From positions 62,001 to 126,000 of the forward strand of contig NZ_JAEKGC010000006.1 in the NCBI RefSeq assembly GCF_016405885.1: DNA of 64,000 nucleotides, written 5' to 3'. Positions 42,100 through 50,459 of this stretch are shown one piece after another. A program made the position numbers and the translations under genes. The notes under the pieces were generated by a model. The model was not told where the DNA came from. It was given only the letters and a program-made list of their open reading frames with translations, and ran no database searches. Numbering within the stretch: the stretch's first letter is position 1; every line of letters starts with the position of its first letter. The stretch comes from Arthrobacter sp. MSA 4-2 (lineage in GTDB: Bacteria > Actinomycetota > Actinomycetes > Actinomycetales > Micrococcaceae).

Positions 42100-42327
42100 G
42101 TGGCTGAGAAGCGGTTCCTGACCCTCGCCGACGTTGCGGAGGTGCTCAATATCAGCTCCTCCCAGACCTACGCCCTGGTTCGGTCGGGGGAGCTTCCTGC
42201 GATCCAGGTGGGCGGGCGCGGTCAGTGGCGCGTCGAGGCAAGGGTCCTCGAGGACTACATCGCCGATGCCTATCGGAGATCCGCAGCCTCCCTGCGCGGA
42301 AGCGCCGACCCGGTCAACAACGCCTGA
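42100..42327 (+). CDS. BldC-like MerR/excisionase-type DNA-binding protein
   Basis: 75 residues, GTG start after GAGGAAGAGG. It is one winged helix-turn-helix: LTLADVAEVLNISSSQTYALVRSGELPAIQVGGRGQWRV, the pattern shared by BldC and Xis-type proteins. Size is close to Streptomyces BldC (68 aa), which binds direct repeats as head-to-tail multimers. No integrase is nearby, so a phage excisionase is unlikely. It diverges from the SAF/CpaE-like pair and converges with the next gene. Confidence 0.85.
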   Translation: MAEKRFLTLADVAEVLNISSSQTYALVRSGELPAIQVGGRGQWRVEARVLEDYIADAYRRSAASLRGSADPVNNA

Positions 42328-42339
42328 GCGTCGATGGTG

Positions 42340-42891
42340 TCAGGGTCGGGAGGCCACCGCGGCCACCGCGGCGAAGGGCAGCGCCACCACTGCCAGGACA
42401 TTGGCCGCCCTGCGGTGCTCGCCCGGCGGAACGAGTGCCACCTCGAGGAAATCGGCTCCGACCCGATCCAGCGTGCCCTCGGAAACCGTTGCCGGTGACC
42501 CTGCATAGACGCTGACCTGCGCCCGGTCGCGGGCCAGCGCCCGGTAGGCCGAGGCAAGGCCCAGGCGGGCGTGGATCCCTGCCGGGCGCGGGGCGACGGC
42601 ACGTCCAAGCCCTTCGATCCTCAGGATCGCGGCGAAGGGCACCAGGACGGACCGCTGCCCCTCCGCGAGCACGAGCCATTCGGCGCCGACATAGGCCAGC
42701 CTGCCGGAAAAGCCCTGCCCATTCCCGGTCCGGACCTTCAGCCCCTGGGCGATGGAGCCGGCCAGCCGGTCCGCGAGAGCCACCCGTGCCTGCTCCATCC
42801 TGAGGAGGTCTGCCGCCGCCGCTTCGTCCGAGGCCGCCCGCGCAGCCGCCAGCTGGGCCTCGAGATCAGCGAACAGGGCTTCCCACCGCAT
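42340..42891 (-). CDS. Conserved actinobacterial protein of unknown function
   Basis: 183 residues. Residues 1-~45 are Ala/Glu-rich and likely a helical pair; from ~45 two beta-rich repeats (SGRLAYVGAEWLVLAEGQRSVLVPFAAI and SEGTLDRVGADFLEVALVPPGE, partly) look like small beta-barrels of the Sm/PRC type. A short hydrophobic stretch closes the protein. No family I can name. Divergent from the LysM gene across a promoter with a phased repeat array. Confidence 0.7.
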   Translation of the reverse strand: MRWEALFADLEAQLAAARAASDEAAAADLLRMEQARVALADRLAGSIAQGLKVRTGNGQGFSGRLAYVGAEWLVLAEGQRSVLVPFAAILRIEGLGRAVAPRPAGIHARLGLASAYRALARDRAQVSVYAGSPATVSEGTLDRVGADFLEVALVPPGEHRRAANVLAVVALPFAAVAAVASRP

Positions 42892-42940
42892 GGTTCAACG
42901 GTAGGCAGGCGGGTAGAGGGGGTCAACGAATTCGAGTAGT

Positions 42941-42990
42941 CGCAAACGTATACAAGCGACATCAAACGCGCTCAAATTGATGCAAACGCA
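42941..42990. repeat. Five helically phased 10-bp direct repeats
   Basis: Successive decamers from 42941 read nnCAAACGnn, nnCAAGCGnn, nnCAAACGnn, nnCAAATTnn, nnCAAACGnn. CAA occurs at the same place in each, and CAAACG is exact at 42943, 42963 and 42983. The array fills half of the 111-bp gap between divergent genes and ends just before the LysM ribosome site. It looks like a site for a protein that binds head-to-tail, such as the BldC-like product encoded 0.6 kb away. Confidence 0.65.
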
Positions 42991-43002
42991 AGGGAGCTGA
43001 GT

Positions 43003-43794
43003 ATGGAAAGGCATTCGGCGGTCCTCTACCCGGCGGTCCTCCTCGGCCTCGGGGCGATCCTCGTCCTCTCGGGGGTGGGGCTTGCCTCCGGTGGCTCGCG
43101 GGCGCCGGAGACCGGTATCGGCGCCGCGGTAGCCTCTGTCGGCCTAGTCGTCCTGCTCTGGTGGTCCGGGGCCCTGGCGCTCGCACTCGGCGCGGAGTTC
43201 CTCGAAGGCAGGGGCCGCGCCGCCGCCGCCTCAAGGATGGCGGCCCTCACTCCGGGCTTCATGCGCCGGCTGTCCGCCGTGCTGCTCGGGGCGAATCTAC
43301 TGGCCGCTCCGTGCGCGGCCTCGGCGCCCGCGGCGGCGCAAATAACACCCGCGGTCCCGGCACCCGCCGTCGCGGAGCCCTCGGTCGCGGTGCCTCCGGT
43401 ATCGCTGCCCGCGGTCGCGGCGCCGGCTGTCACGGCGCTGACAGTTCCAGCCGACCGCGGCGAGGACCCTCAGCTGGGGCAGTCCCACCCGTCCGGCCGG
43501 GAACCGCGGGTCAGCCCGGACTGGAAACCGCTGCCGCTCCCCTACGATCCGGGCCTGCTGGCCCGGCCGCCAGGCCAGCAGGGCTCCGCACCGGAGGCGG
43601 ATAGCGCCGGGGTGGTTGTCCGCGGTGGTGACTCGCTGTGGTCGATAGCCGCGGCGCGGCTCGGTCCCCTCGCCTCGGACGCCGAGATCGCGGCAAGCTG
43701 GCCGCGCTGGTACGCGAGGAACGCCTCAATGATCGGCCCGGACCCGAACCTGCTGACACCGGGCCAGACACTGGCTGCACCGGACCCGCCCTGA
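43003..43794 (+). CDS. Membrane protein with C-terminal LysM domain
   Basis: 263 residues; ATG with AGGGAGC upstream. Hydrophobic helices at about 8-30, 38-62 and 86-108; a Pro/Ala/Val-rich spacer (~108-150); then a LysM domain in the last ~60 residues (VVVRGGDSLWSIAAARLG ... LLTPGQTL). LysM binds GlcNAc polymers, so the tail should reach the peptidoglycan. Followed 51 bp later by the Rv3235-family gene. Confidence 0.82.
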   Translation: MERHSAVLYPAVLLGLGAILVLSGVGLASGGSRAPETGIGAAVASVGLVVLLWWSGALALALGAEFLEGRGRAAAASRMAALTPGFMRRLSAVLLGANLLAAPCAASAPAAAQITPAVPAPAVAEPSVAVPPVSLPAVAAPAVTALTVPADRGEDPQLGQSHPSGREPRVSPDWKPLPLPYDPGLLARPPGQQGSAPEADSAGVVVRGGDSLWSIAAARLGPLASDAEIAASWPRWYARNASMIGPDPNLLTPGQTLAAPDPP

Positions 43795-43845
43795 GCGTCC
43801 CAGCCGGCAGCAGGACCGCCCATCCCACGCAGTGAAAGGACCGTC

Positions 43846-44337
43846 ATGGCCACTCTGACCCAGCAACGAATCCAGGCACGCCCGGCCCGTGCCGCCGCAC
43901 CGTGGGCCCTCCCGTCCTGCGCGGACCCGCCGGAGCAGCCGCCGCCGGAGGCACTGCTGCCGGAAGCGGAGGAGCGCGTCGGCGGCATCGCGCGCGCCGT
44001 GGCGCAGGGAGCCGTCGAGGTCCTCGGGGGCAGCCGCCCCGCCTCCCAGATGTCCCGGTGGCTCGATCCGGCCAGCTACGAGAAGCTGCACCTGCGCGCC
44101 TGCCTTCTGCAGAAGGTCGCGGCCTCAGAAGCCACCGGCTCCTGCCCGGGCGGCGCTCTGGCGGACCGGCGGGCCTACCGCTGCGTGACGGTCCGCAGCG
44201 CGCGGCTCTGCCGCGTCTCCGCGACCGCCTTCGAGGCCGCACTGGTCGTCCTGGACCGCAGGCGGGCCCGCGCCGTCGCCCTGCGGGTCGAACACCGCCG
44301 CGGCGACTGGAAGGTCACCGCCCTGGAGATCGGCTGA
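43846..44337 (+). CDS. Rv3235-family protein (DUF6459)
   Basis: 163 residues. The first ~50 are Pro/Ala-rich and disordered; the rest has the family pattern: a helix (EERVGGIARAVAQGAVEVLGGSRPASQMSRWL), then strands including CRVSATAFEAALVVLDRRRARAVALRVEHRRGDWKVTALEIG. Family members lie beside secA across actinobacteria, as here (12-bp convergent gap). The role is unknown; proximity to SecA and to a LysM membrane protein suggests an envelope function (inference). Confidence 0.85.
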   Translation: MATLTQQRIQARPARAAAPWALPSCADPPEQPPPEALLPEAEERVGGIARAVAQGAVEVLGGSRPASQMSRWLDPASYEKLHLRACLLQKVAASEATGSCPGGALADRRAYRCVTVRSARLCRVSATAFEAALVVLDRRRARAVALRVEHRRGDWKVTALEIG

Positions 44338-44349
44338 GCTACCTCTTGG

Positions 44350-47082
44350 CTACTTCTTCGGCCGCTTGGAGCCGTTCCGCTCGGCCCGTGCCTTCGTCTC
44401 GGCGACGGCCGTCTTCAACCGCTCCACGTGCGTCTCGACCTCGCCCTGCGCGTTCGGTGCGGAGAAGTTCAGGCTGGCGGGGCGCTGCGGCGCCTCAAGG
44501 CCCGCCGCCCGGATCGAGGGAACCTGGACCAGTCCGCGGCCGTCCTGGACGCCCAGCCCGTTCGACGCCGGCACCGCGGGGGCGGCGACCTCGACCTCGA
44601 GGTTGAACAGGTAGCCGATGGTCTCCTCGCGGATTGCCTCCATCATGGCCTGGAAAAGGATGAAGCCCTCACGCTGGTACTCCACGAGGGGGTCGCGCTG
44701 GGCCATGGCCCGCAGCCCGATGCCCTCCTTGAGGTAGTCCATCTCGTAGAGGTGCTCCTGCCACTTCCGGCCGATCACCGACAGGACCACGCGCCGCTCG
44801 AGTTCGCGCATCGTCTGCTCGCCGAGCGCCTCCTCCCGCGCCTGGTAGGCGAGCTTGGCGTCGGAAAGGATTTCCGAGTGGAGGAAGTCCCGGGTGATCT
44901 TCGACTTCCCACCGGCTTCCTCGATGACCTCATCGATGGTGAGGGTGATCGGGTAGAGCGTCTTGAGGTTGGTCCACAGCAGCTCGTAGTCCCAGTCGTC
45001 GCCGTGGCCCTGGGCGGTGGCCTCGTCGACCATGGCCGTCACCACGTCCTCGAGGAAGTAGCCGACCTTCTCCTTCAGGTCGCCGCCTTCGAGGATGCGC
45101 CGGCGGTCGCCGTAGATGGCCTCGCGCTGGCGGTTCAGGACGTCGTCGTACTTCAGGACGTTCTTGCGCTGTTCGGCGTTGCGCCCCTCGACCTGGCCCT
45201 GGGCGTTCTCGATGGCCTTGGAGACGAGCCGCGACTCGAGAGCGACGTCGTCGGGCATGCTCGAGCTGTTCATGATGCGCTCGGCGCCGCCGGAGTTGAA
45301 CAGCCGCATCAGGTCGTCGGTCAGCGAGAGGTAGAACCGCGAGCGGCCCGGGTCGCCCTGGCGGCCGGAGCGGCCGCGCAGCTGGTTGTCGATCCGGCGG
45401 GATTCGTGGCGCTCGGTGCCCAGCACGTAGAGCCCGCCGAGTTCGCGGACCTCATCCTGCTCGGCCTCCACGGCCTTCTTGGCGGCCTCGAGGGCCGCGG
45501 GCCACTGGGCCTCGTACTCCTCGGGGTTCTTCGCCGGGTCGAGCCCGCGCTTCTCGAGTGCGGCGACGGCGTTGAACTCGGCGTTGCCGCCGAGCATGAT
45601 GTCGGTGCCGCGGCCTGCCATGTTGGTGGCCACCGTGACGGCGCCCTTGCGTCCGGCCTGGGCGACGATGGCGGCCTCGCGGGCGTGGTTCTTAGCGTTG
45701 AGGACCTCGTGGCGGACCCCGGCCTTGGCCAGCTGCTTGGAGAGGTATTCGCTCTTCTCGACGCTGGTGGTGCCGACCAGGACCGGCTGGCCGGTCTCGT
45801 GGCGTTCGACGATGTCCTTCACGACGGCGTCGAACTTCGCCACCTCGTTCTTGTAGATCAGGTCGGCCAGGTCCTTGCGGGCCATCTCCTTGTTGGTGGG
45901 GATGGGCACGACGCCGAGCTTGTAGGTCGACATGAACTCCGCGGCCTCGGTCTCGGCTGTGCCGGTCATGCCGGAGAGCTTCTCGTAGAGCCGGAAGTAG
46001 TTCTGCAGCGTGACCGTGGCCAGCGTCTGGTTCTCCGCCTTGATCTCGACGCCTTCCTTGGCCTCGATCGCCTGGTGCATGCCTTCGTTGTACCGGCGGC
46101 CGGCGAGGATGCGGCCGGTGTGCTCGTCGACGATCATGACCTCGCCGTTGAGCACGACGTAGTCCTTGTCGCGCTTGAACAGTTCCTTGGCCTTGATGGC
46201 GTTGTTGAGGAAGCCGATCAGCGGGGTGTTCGCGGACTCGTAGAGGTTGGAGATGCCGAGGTAGTCCTCGACCTTCTCGATGCCGGACTCGAGCACGCCG
46301 ACGGTGCGCTTCTTCTCGTCGACCTCGTAGTCGGTATCGACGGAGAGCTTCTTCACGACCTTCGCGAACTCGTTGTACCAGCGGTTGACGTCGCCGGAGG
46401 CCTGCCCGGAGATGATCAGCGGCGTCCGGGCCTCGTCGATGAGGATGGAGTCGACCTCGTCGACAATGGCGAAGTTATGCCCGCGCTGGACGAGCTCGGA
46501 GGCGCTCCAGGCCATATTGTCGCGCAGGTAGTCGAAGCCGAATTCGTTGTTCGTACCGTAGGTGATGTCCGCGGCGTATTGTTCGCGGCGCGTCGCGGGG
46601 TCCTGCTTGGACAGGATGCACCCGCTGGTCATGCCCAGGAACCGGAACACGCGGCCCATCAGGTCCGACTGGTATTCGGCGAGGTAGTCGTTGACCGTAA
46701 CGATGTGGACGCCCTTGCCGCTGAGGGCATTGAGGTAGGCCGGGGCCGTGGCAACGAGGGTCTTGCCCTCGCCGGTCTTCATCTCGGCGATATTGCCAAG
46801 GTGCAGCGCGGCCCCGCCCATGAGCTGGACGTCGAAGTGGCGCAGGCCCAGGGTGCGGCGGGAGGCCTCCCTCACTGCGGCGAAGGCCTCGGGCAGGAGG
46901 TCGTCCAGGCTCTCGCCGTCCGCGTGGCGCTTTTTCAGCTTGTCGGTCTCCCCGCGCAGCTCAGCGTCGGACATCGCACGGAAGTCGTCCTCGATGATGT
47001 TGATCGCGTCGGCGTAGTTCCGGAGTTTCTTCAGTGTCTTCTTATCGCCGGTGCGGAGAACTCGTTCAAGAAGTGATGGCAC
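44350..47082 (-). CDS. secA: Preprotein translocase ATPase SecA
   Basis: 910 residues with Walker A KTGEGKT (102-108), [21 protein letters not shown], preprotein-binding region, [10 protein letters not shown] and the helical wing. This is the canonical SecA1. The C-terminal tail ([12 protein letters not shown]) lacks the zinc-binding SEC-C motif, as usual in actinobacteria. It drives Sec export, including the protease and muramidase of this window. Transcribed from the ~90-bp gap after the AlkZ-like gene or by read-through. Confidence 0.98.
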   Translation of the reverse strand: MPSLLERVLRTGDKKTLKKLRNYADAINIIEDDFRAMSDAELRGETDKLKKRHADGESLDDLLPEAFAAVREASRRTLGLRHFDVQLMGGAALHLGNIAEMKTGEGKTLVATAPAYLNALSGKGVHIVTVNDYLAEYQSDLMGRVFRFLGMTSGCILSKQDPATRREQYAADITYGTNNEFGFDYLRDNMAWSASELVQRGHNFAIVDEVDSILIDEARTPLIISGQASGDVNRWYNEFAKVVKKLSVDTDYEVDEKKRTVGVLESGIEKVEDYLGISNLYESANTPLIGFLNNAIKAKELFKRDKDYVVLNGEVMIVDEHTGRILAGRRYNEGMHQAIEAKEGVEIKAENQTLATVTLQNYFRLYEKLSGMTGTAETEAAEFMSTYKLGVVPIPTNKEMARKDLADLIYKNEVAKFDAVVKDIVERHETGQPVLVGTTSVEKSEYLSKQLAKAGVRHEVLNAKNHAREAAIVAQAGRKGAVTVATNMAGRGTDIMLGGNAEFNAVAALEKRGLDPAKNPEEYEAQWPAALEAAKKAVEAEQDEVRELGGLYVLGTERHESRRIDNQLRGRSGRQGDPGRSRFYLSLTDDLMRLFNSGGAERIMNSSSMPDDVALESRLVSKAIENAQGQVEGRNAEQRKNVLKYDDVLNRQREAIYGDRRRILEGGDLKEKVGYFLEDVVTAMVDEATAQGHGDDWDYELLWTNLKTLYPITLTIDEVIEEAGGKSKITRDFLHSEILSDAKLAYQAREEALGEQTMRELERRVVLSVIGRKWQEHLYEMDYLKEGIGLRAMAQRDPLVEYQREGFILFQAMMEAIREETIGYLFNLEVEVAAPAVPASNGLGVQDGRGLVQVPSIRAAGLEAPQRPASLNFSAPNAQGEVETHVERLKTAVAETKARAERNGSKRPKK

Positions 47083-47172
47083 TGGTATCTGCTCCCAATC
47101 TAAGGCTGCCGAAAGATGGCGTGATCAGTCTACGGGAAGACGCTTGGTCTCCCGCTTTAGTTCCCGGACGGC

Positions 47173-48384
47173 TCAACGCCGCCCCAGCGCCGCGGAAAGC
47201 GGCGCCGCGAGGTCTCCCACGGGTTCGACGACGACCTGCTGCAGGCCGAGCCATTCGGCCATGGTACCCACTTCAGCTGCGAGTTCGTCGGCGGTGCCCG
47301 CGGGCGCGCCCGGTTCGGCATAGCTTCCGCGCACCAGCAGACGCCCGGTGGCCCGGTCGGCCTTGAGGTCCACCCGCGCCGCCATCGTCTCACCGAGCAG
47401 GAAGGGCAGGACGTAATACCCGTAGCGGCGTGCCGCCGCCGGAGTGTAGATCTCGAGCCGGTAGTGGAAGCCGAAGAGTTCCTCGAGCCGCGGGCGGTCA
47501 AAGACGAGGGAGTCGAAGGGGCTCAGCAGCGCCCTCCCGGCGGCGCGGCGCGGTATTGCGGCGTCGCGGTGGAGGTAGGCCGGCCGGTTCCAGGAGCCCA
47601 CCTGGGCACGGGTGAGGACTCCCCTCCCCTCGAGGATCCGCACCGCCTCCGCGGTGTCGCGGACGGGGGTGCGGAAGTAGTCGGCGAAACTGCGCACGGT
47701 CCCGATGCCCAGCGCGGCGGCGGCGCGTTCGGTCAGGACGAGGATCGCCTCGCGCGGGTCGGCCTCCTCGGCTGCGAGGTCGGAGGTGGGCAGCACCCGG
47801 GCCGAGGGGGCGTACCGGCGTTCGAAGGAGGAGGTCCGCCCGGCCGAGCTGATTTCCCCGCGGGCGAAGAGATCCTCGAGGACCCGTTTGACGGCGCTCC
47901 AGTTCCATCCCCAGTTATCGGTGCTGCGCTGCTCCGAGTGGCCGAGGCGTTCCTGCACCTGTCCGGCGGTCAGCGCCCGGCTTGAGGCAAGGAGCGTGAG
48001 GATCCGTTCCTCGAGGGATGAGCGGAGCACCGGGTCCATCCCCGACGCTCCGCTCCAGGTGCGCCGCTGCCAGGGGCGCAGGTGCGGAAACAGGGCAGGG
48101 TCGATGAAGCTGGCCTCGTGGGCCCAGTACTCGGTCAGCCGGCGCGGATGCCTTCCGGCGAACCGGTCGAGGACTGCCGGGTCGTAGGCGCCCAGCCGCG
48201 AGAAGACCGGAAGGTAGTGGGAGCGCACCAGGACGTTGACCGAATCGATCTGGAGCAGCTGGAGCTTATCGAGGATCCGGCCCACGGACCGCGTGGTGGG
48301 CGGGGCCGTGGGCCGGGTCTTGGCTAGTCCCTGGGCCAGCAGGGCTGCCCTGCGGGCCTGGGACAGGGTGAGGCGAACGGTCAT
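47173..48384 (-). CDS. Winged-helix protein, AlkZ/YcaQ crosslink-repair glycosylase family
   Basis: 403 residues from ATG 48384. Begins with LTLSQARRAALLAQGL and continues QIDSVNVLVRSHYLPVFSRLG, which match the HTH_42/YcaQ-AlkZ family; three winged-helix modules are expected. Family members (Streptomyces AlkZ, E. coli YcaQ) remove alkylated or cross-linked bases. The Q-x-D in LQLLQIDSV is the family's catalytic-loop motif. Same strand as hpf and secA; not obviously related in function. Confidence 0.85.
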   Translation of the reverse strand: MTVRLTLSQARRAALLAQGLAKTRPTAPPTTRSVGRILDKLQLLQIDSVNVLVRSHYLPVFSRLGAYDPAVLDRFAGRHPRRLTEYWAHEASFIDPALFPHLRPWQRRTWSGASGMDPVLRSSLEERILTLLASSRALTAGQVQERLGHSEQRSTDNWGWNWSAVKRVLEDLFARGEISSAGRTSSFERRYAPSARVLPTSDLAAEEADPREAILVLTERAAAALGIGTVRSFADYFRTPVRDTAEAVRILEGRGVLTRAQVGSWNRPAYLHRDAAIPRRAAGRALLSPFDSLVFDRPRLEELFGFHYRLEIYTPAAARRYGYYVLPFLLGETMAARVDLKADRATGRLLVRGSYAEPGAPAGTADELAAEVGTMAEWLGLQQVVVEPVGDLAAPLSAALGRR

Positions 48385-48418
48385 GGCCCTGCCGGGGGCA
48401 GGGGGTGAGCCGACGACG

Positions 48419-48458
48419 GGGCCCCGGACGCGCCGCCAATGGCGCGGGTCCGGGGCCC
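48419..48458 (-). terminator. Hairpin downstream of hpf
   Basis: Arms GGGCCCCGGAC (48419-48429) and GTCCGGGGCCC (48448-48458) form an 11-bp GC stem 17 bp past the hpf stop on the minus strand. No T-run follows, so it may act as a Rho-dependent or weak terminator. Confidence 0.5.
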
Positions 48459-48475
48459 GGAAGTGGGACGGGGTG

Positions 48476-49207
48476 TCACTGGGTTGCAGCGGCTTCCTTC
48501 GCCCGGTACGCCAGGAGCTCCTCCTGGGGGTCCTGCGTCCCTTCGGCGCACTTCGAATCGAGGGTGATGACTCCGTAGGTCCAGCCCTGGCGCCGGTAGA
48601 CGACCGAGGGGGCGCCGGTGGCAGAGTCGACAAAGAGGTAGAAGTCGTGGCCGACCAGTTCCATGTTGTCGACGGCGTCGTCGAGGGTGATCGGCTCTCC
48701 GGAGAAGACCTTCCGCCGGATGAGGACCGGTGAGTCCCCTGCCGGGACATCGTCCGGTGACTCGTAGGGGTCAGTCGAGGCGGCGGGTGCCGTCGTTCCG
48801 TTGGAGGAATCGTCCGCGAGGGCAGCGTAGATCGGCTGGGAAGTGCTGACCGGTTCGAGCCCGGCGGTGGCAGCGCCGACGGCGACGGGGGTGTGCCGTC
48901 CGTGGTGGACCTTGCGGCGGTCCCGCGCCCGGCGGAGGCGTTCCAGGAGCTTGTTGTAGGCGAGGTCGAAGGCGGCGAACTTGTCCGCTGCCGAGGCTTC
49001 GGCCCGGATAACCGGCCCCCGGGCCACCACCGTCAGTTCGACGGTGAGGGCGGTGTCGGCGTCCCTGGCACTTGTTTCCTTGGTGATCTTGGCATCCACC
49101 CGCTGGACCTTATCGCCGAGCTGTTCGATCTTGTCGATCTTCTCTGCGGCGTACTCGCGGAACCGGTCCGATACTGCAAGGTTCCGGCCGTTAATCACAA
49201 ATTCCAT
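48476..49207 (-). CDS. hpf: Ribosome hibernation promoting factor, long form
   Basis: 243 residues from ATG 49207, with GGAGGG upstream. N-terminal S30AE domain (~1-105; FVINGRNLAVSDRFREYAAEKIDKIEQL), a Pro/Ser/Asp linker, and a C-terminal dimerisation domain (~180-243; VFSGEPITLDDAVDNMELVGHDFYLF). Long HPF dimerises 70S ribosomes into inactive 100S particles in stationary phase or stress. Its position between comF and secA is the same as in mycobacteria. Confidence 0.96.
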   Translation of the reverse strand: MEFVINGRNLAVSDRFREYAAEKIDKIEQLGDKVQRVDAKITKETSARDADTALTVELTVVARGPVIRAEASAADKFAAFDLAYNKLLERLRRARDRRKVHHGRHTPVAVGAATAGLEPVSTSQPIYAALADDSSNGTTAPAASTDPYESPDDVPAGDSPVLIRRKVFSGEPITLDDAVDNMELVGHDFYLFVDSATGAPSVVYRRQGWTYGVITLDSKCAEGTQDPQEELLAYRAKEAAATQ

Positions 49208-49331
49208 GGTGCCCTCCAAATCGCTAAGGTGACACAACAGCGGCCGGTCAGGCTGCCCCGGTCCGCTGCCGATGGGTGCTTGTCTGCTTTTCAACACCCA
49301 TACCTCACGGTAGATCAAGGCACCCCGTAAT

Positions 49332-50291
49332 TCATCCCTCCCCGCGCCGATTTCTCCGGAATTCGCTGTAAGCCAACTCGGCTCCGGACGGCGGTGGCGT
49401 GGCCGCCAGGACGACGGCGCCGGCCACCGCCGCGCCCTCGGCCCGCAGCACCCGGACGACCTCCGCGAGGGTCGCTCCGGTGGTCAGGACGTCGTCCACG
49501 ACAAAGCACTGCACCCCCTCCAAACGGCCGCGGTACCGACGCCGAACCCGCATCGACCCGGCGACGTTCTCCTGCCGGCCGCGTCGTCCCAGCCCCTTCT
49601 GCCCGCCCTGCCGCGCCGGGGCAATCCACGGGATGCCGGCGGGCCGTCCGTCCAGACGCACTCCCGGATGGCGGTGCCTGACGGGCCGTGCAAGCAGGGA
49701 CCCTGCGGGGAGCTCACCGCGGCGGCGGAGCCCGTCCAGCAACAGGCCCAACGGGTCGTAGCCGCGGCGGCGCAGGGACCGCCCGCGGGTGGGGACGGGC
49801 ACGAGCAGGCAGGGACCCGCCGGCAGGTCCGCGCGGGCGGCGAGCAGGGCACCGCCGAGGGCCGCCGCGAGGGGGCGGGCCAGGTCGGTGTGGCCGGCGT
49901 TCTTGAACGCCAGCAGGACCCGGGCCACCACTCCCCCGTAGGTTCCCGCGGCGACCACCGGCAGGGGCTCAAACCCGCCTCCGGCATCGTCCGCGGCCGG
50001 TGGAGCGCCGGTAACGCTTTCCGGTCCGTCAGAATCGCGCAGCGGGAGGGAACCGGCGCCGGCCTCGGCCCGGAAGGGACGCACCGTGGCACGTCGGAAG
50101 GCCCGCCGGCACGGCCGGCACAGGGAGGTGTCATGGCGGCCGCATCCCACGCACGAAGTCGGCAGGATCAGTGCGCAGAAACCCCGAAGGGCGCGGCCGG
50201 CCGCGGCCGGGATGCCTCCGTACCTGCTGCCGTCGATGCTGCCGCCGGGCGCCCCGCCGTCGTCCGGGAGTGTGCGGATCGGGTGAGCCAT
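49332..50291 (-). CDS. comF: ComF-family phosphoribosyltransferase-like protein
   Basis: 319 residues from ATG 50291; the frame runs further up but would then read through a DnaA-box array. A zinc-type cluster CVGCGRHDTSLCRPC starts the ComF domain; the PRPP-binding loop is FVVDDVLTTGAT near the end. ComF/GntX proteins help natural transformation in some bacteria, but many are of unknown role. Genome order lpqB-comF-hpf-secA is conserved in Actinobacteria. Confidence 0.87.
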   Translation of the reverse strand: MAHPIRTLPDDGGAPGGSIDGSRYGGIPAAAGRALRGFCALILPTSCVGCGRHDTSLCRPCRRAFRRATVRPFRAEAGAGSLPLRDSDGPESVTGAPPAADDAGGGFEPLPVVAAGTYGGVVARVLLAFKNAGHTDLARPLAAALGGALLAARADLPAGPCLLVPVPTRGRSLRRRGYDPLGLLLDGLRRRGELPAGSLLARPVRHRHPGVRLDGRPAGIPWIAPARQGGQKGLGRRGRQENVAGSMRVRRRYRGRLEGVQCFVVDDVLTTGATLAEVVRVLRAEGAAVAGAVVLAATPPPSGAELAYSEFRRNRRGEG

Positions 50292-50340
50292 GCCTTCAGG
50301 GTGCCGCGGAGGCTGGGGATTCCGGGGCGCCGGCGTGCTG

Positions 50341-50383
50341 TGTGGATAAGGGTGCTGTGTGGATAAGGGTGCTGTGCGGATAA
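50341..50383. promoter_or_regulatory. Three tandem DnaA-box-like nonamers (17-bp spacing)
   Basis: TGTGGATAA occurs at 50341-50349 and 50358-50366 and TGCGGATAA at 50375-50383. The first two equal the reverse complement of the E. coli consensus TTATCCACA; the third has one mismatch. They are part of a 17-bp tandem repeat, TGTGGATAAGGGTGCTG. The array is in the 168-bp gap between lpqB and comF, 50 bp before the comF start. Confidence 0.6.
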
Positions 50384-50459
50384 GACCCGGGCGGGCACGG
50401 AGCATCCCGCCCTGCGGCACGCGGTGTGGCGTGCAACGGCGGGAATGGCCCTCCGGGCA

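Noticed and set aside
42100-42327. Phage excisionase indicating a prophage
   Set aside because: No integrase, attachment repeats or phage genes nearby; the protein fits the BldC type.
42941-42990. CRISPR array
   Set aside because: Units are 10 bp with no spacers and no cas genes; it is a protein-binding type of array.
44428-47076. 882-codon open frame opposite secA
   Set aside because: secA is unmistakable on the other strand; the antisense frame is Val/Leu/Asp-rich shadow sequence.
49332-50420. Longer comF start at 50420
   Set aside because: The extra part translates the tandem DnaA-box repeats into low-complexity sequence; ATG 50291 is the simpler start.
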